Source: an uncultured Prevotella sp.
GTDB taxonomy: Bacteria > Bacteroidota > Bacteroidia > Bacteroidales > Bacteroidaceae
Length of the DNA stretch: 51,881 bases
Reading direction: 5' to 3'
Assembly: GCA_905233825.1 (NCBI GenBank)
Contig: CAJOFE010000020.1
Span: 1-51,881 of the forward strand
Shown: piece after piece, positions 50,272-51,881 of the stretch
Numbering within the stretch: the first letter of the stretch is position 1
Layout: every line of letters begins with the position of its first letter
Program-made: the position numbers and the translations under genes
Notes under the pieces: model-generated
Seen by the model: only the letters and a program-made list of their open reading frames with translations
Told to the model about the DNA's origin: nothing
Database searches by the model: none

Positions 50272-51629
50272 AGATAGTCATTGCCGGAGCAGGAGCCGTG
50301 GGGACACACTTGTCGAAACTCCTGTCAACAGAAAATCACGACTGCGTACTCATCGACGACGACGATGAGCGTCTGGGAGGCGTAGATTCCAACTACGACA
50401 TCATGGCCCTGTGCTCGTCGCCCACCAGCATCAAGACACTGAAAGATGCCGGCGTGGCCAATGCCGACCTCTTCGTGGGTGTCACCCGCCGTGAGAGCCG
50501 CAACATCACAGCCTGCATGCTGGCACATGCCTTAGGGGCGAAGAAGACGGTGGCGCGCATCGACAACTACGAGTACCTGCAACCGCAGAACCTAGCCTAT
50601 TTCAAGGCCGTGGGCGTCGATTCCCTCGTCTATCCCGAAGTGCTGGCCGCCAGCGACATCATCAGCGGCCTGAAGCTCTCCTGGGTGCGCCAGCGCCTCG
50701 ACGTGCACGACGGTGCCCTGGTGCTCCTCGGCGTGAAGCTGCGCGACACCTGCCAGATTCTCAACCAGCCCATCCGCGACCTCTGCGGCCCCGACGATCC
50801 CTATCACATTGTGGCCCTGAAGCGTGGCAACGAGACCATCATCCCCGGCGGCATGGACGTGCTGCAGTCCAACGACCTGGCCTATTTCATGACCACCGAG
50901 GAGTATATCCCCCACATCAAGCGCATCGTGGGAAAAGAGGAATACGAAGACGTGCACAACGTCATCATCATGGGTGGAGGCAAGACCGCCGTACGTGCCG
51001 CCCTCACCCTGCCCGACAACATGCATGCCAAGATCATTGAGAGCAGCATCGAGCGTTGCGAGCGCCTCAACCAGCTCATCGACCGCTCTAACGTGATGAT
51101 TATCCACGGCGACGGCCGCGACCTGGGCCTGCTCCACGAGGAGGGCATCAAGAACACGCAGGCCTTCGTCTCGCTCACCGGCAATGCCGAGACCAACATC
51201 CTGGCCTGTCTGACGGCGAAGAAGCTGGGTGTGCGCAAGACCATCGCCATGGTCGAGAACCTCGACTATGTCAGCATGGCCGAGGGCCTCGACATCGGCA
51301 CCATCATCAACAAGAAGACGGTGGCCGCCAGCCATATCTTCCAGATGATGATGAAGGCCGACGTGCGCAACATGCGTACGCTGATGCTCGCCGACAGCGA
51401 GGTGGCCGAGTTCGTGGCTGCCGAGGGCTCGCGCGTCACCAAGTCGCCCGTGAAGTCGCTCGGACTGCCTGGCGGCATCGCCATTGGCGGACTGGTGCGT
51501 GGCAAGCAGGGGCTGCTGGTCAATGGTAACACGCAGATAGAAGCTGGCGACTGCGTCCTCGTCTTCTGCCACCGCCACACCCTGGAGAAAGCCGAGAAGT
51601 TCTTCAAGAAAAGCCTCATTCCCTGGTGA
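50268..51629 (+). CDS. trkA: Trk potassium uptake regulatory subunit TrkA
   Basis: 453 residues, two tandem RCK (TrkA-N plus TrkA-C) units. The first NAD-binding motif is GAGAVG (7-12) with an acidic loop end [10 protein letters not shown]; the second is [13 protein letters not shown] (about 234-246), with [15 protein letters not shown]. It gates the TrkH K+ channel by binding NAD(H) and nucleotides at the inner membrane. Coupled to dxs by a 4-bp overlap. In related genomes trkH usually follows; here no gene begins in the remaining 252 bp, though it could lie beyond the window. Confidence 0.94.
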   Translation: MKIVIAGAGAVGTHLSKLLSTENHDCVLIDDDDERLGGVDSNYDIMALCSSPTSIKTLKDAGVANADLFVGVTRRESRNITACMLAHALGAKKTVARIDNYEYLQPQNLAYFKAVGVDSLVYPEVLAASDIISGLKLSWVRQRLDVHDGALVLLGVKLRDTCQILNQPIRDLCGPDDPYHIVALKRGNETIIPGGMDVLQSNDLAYFMTTEEYIPHIKRIVGKEEYEDVHNVIIMGGGKTAVRAALTLPDNMHAKIIESSIERCERLNQLIDRSNVMIIHGDGRDLGLLHEEGIKNTQAFVSLTGNAETNILACLTAKKLGVRKTIAMVENLDYVSMAEGLDIGTIINKKTVAASHIFQMMMKADVRNMRTLMLADSEVAEFVAAEGSRVTKSPVKSLGLPGGIAIGGLVRGKQGLLVNGNTQIEAGDCVLVFCHRHTLEKAEKFFKKSLIPW

Positions 51630-51881
51630 GGGGGGTAAAAAAAGCACTCTATAAGCTCTATAAGCTCTATTTCGTGTAATCAAAGTCATCTGCAAGTGGA
51701 CTTAACTGCTTGCAAACAAGACGGTTAGGTATCTACGAAGGTTTTGTGGAAGTTGCAGAGTCTATCGTGGATTCTTCGCAAAAAACTGTTGTTTTTCATG
51801 AAAAAGAGGGCAAAATCACCTGTTTTTAGTATGTTTTGCCCGTTTTGACCCTTTTTTGATACCGCATACAAGGGACAAAGA
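51630..51881. other. Non-coding tail of the window
   Basis: No gene seen. It holds a 9-bp tandem repeat, CTCTATAAG (51648-51671, 2.7 copies), and an 8-bp inverted repeat GGGCAAAA/TTTTGCCC (51808-51815 and 51834-51841). No clear terminator for trkA. Confidence 0.5.

Noticed and set aside
50592..51695. Long minus-strand frame (367 codons) antisense to trkA
   Set aside because: Composition is the His/Gly/Val-rich pattern of a mirror frame; trkA has full RCK motifs on the other strand.

Overview
The window comes from a Bacteroidota genome, most likely Prevotellaceae (Prevotella, Segatella or Xylanibacter type). The evidence is SusC/SusD pairs, DUF4492-cydA-cydB, tails resembling type IX secretion sorting domains, M56/BlaI regulators, and promoters with the Bacteroidetes TAnnTTTG element plus an upstream TTTG, with almost no Shine-Dalgarno sites. 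No rRNA, tRNA or CRISPR array was seen.

Layout. (1) 1 to about 5.56 kb is one end of an integrative mobilizable element. It holds, all on the minus strand, a triple-HTH protein, a tyrosine recombinase, an excisionase-like HTH protein, a possible oriT, a MobC-like protein, a relaxase and a membrane protein. The other end lies outside the window. (2) 5.68-12.35 kb holds envelope or secreted proteins: an alpha/beta hydrolase, a tyrosine phosphatase, an FGE-sulfatase-fold protein, and an overlapping pair (an unknown secreted protein and a metallophosphoesterase), both with T9SS-like tails. A broken GH3 fragment lies at 8.93-9.02 kb. (3) 12.57-18.57 kb holds a GH51 arabinofuranosidase and a GH31 alpha-xylosidase with a PA14 insert, separated by a repeat-dense spacer. 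(4) 18.58-24.88 kb (minus) is an efflux operon: coiled-coil membrane protein, TolC, HlyD, two ABC-2 permeases and a small lipoprotein, with no ATPase gene. (5) 25.0-28.17 kb (plus) is DUF4492-cydAB, the cytochrome bd oxidase.

(6) 28.33-45.6 kb (minus) is the most unusual part. It is a 17-kb, seven-gene operon in the order four-FAS1 lipoprotein, SusC, SusD, two-FAS1 lipoprotein, two-FAS1 lipoprotein, SusC, SusD. It encodes no glycoside hydrolase, protease or sulfatase. It looks like an outer-membrane uptake or adhesion machine in which fasciclin lipoproteins replace the usual enzymes and glycan-binding proteins. (7) 45.9-48.1 kb (minus) is a BlaI-type repressor and an M56 peptidase fused to a carboxypeptidase-regulatory-like domain and a TonB C-terminal domain, with BlaI-like operators in its own promoter. 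(8) 48.35-51.63 kb (plus) is dxs overlapping trkA.

A second theme is dispersed repeats. There are 22-bp-period hairpin arrays in two intergenic regions. A 120-bp MITE-like inverted repeat extends the DUF4492 reading frame. Related G/C-block palindromes lie inside dxs and in the signal peptide of one FAS1 lipoprotein. There is also a 40-bp perfect A/T palindrome and a 30-bp inverted repeat built of GGTACTAT units. Functional assignments rest on motifs read by eye; no database search was run.
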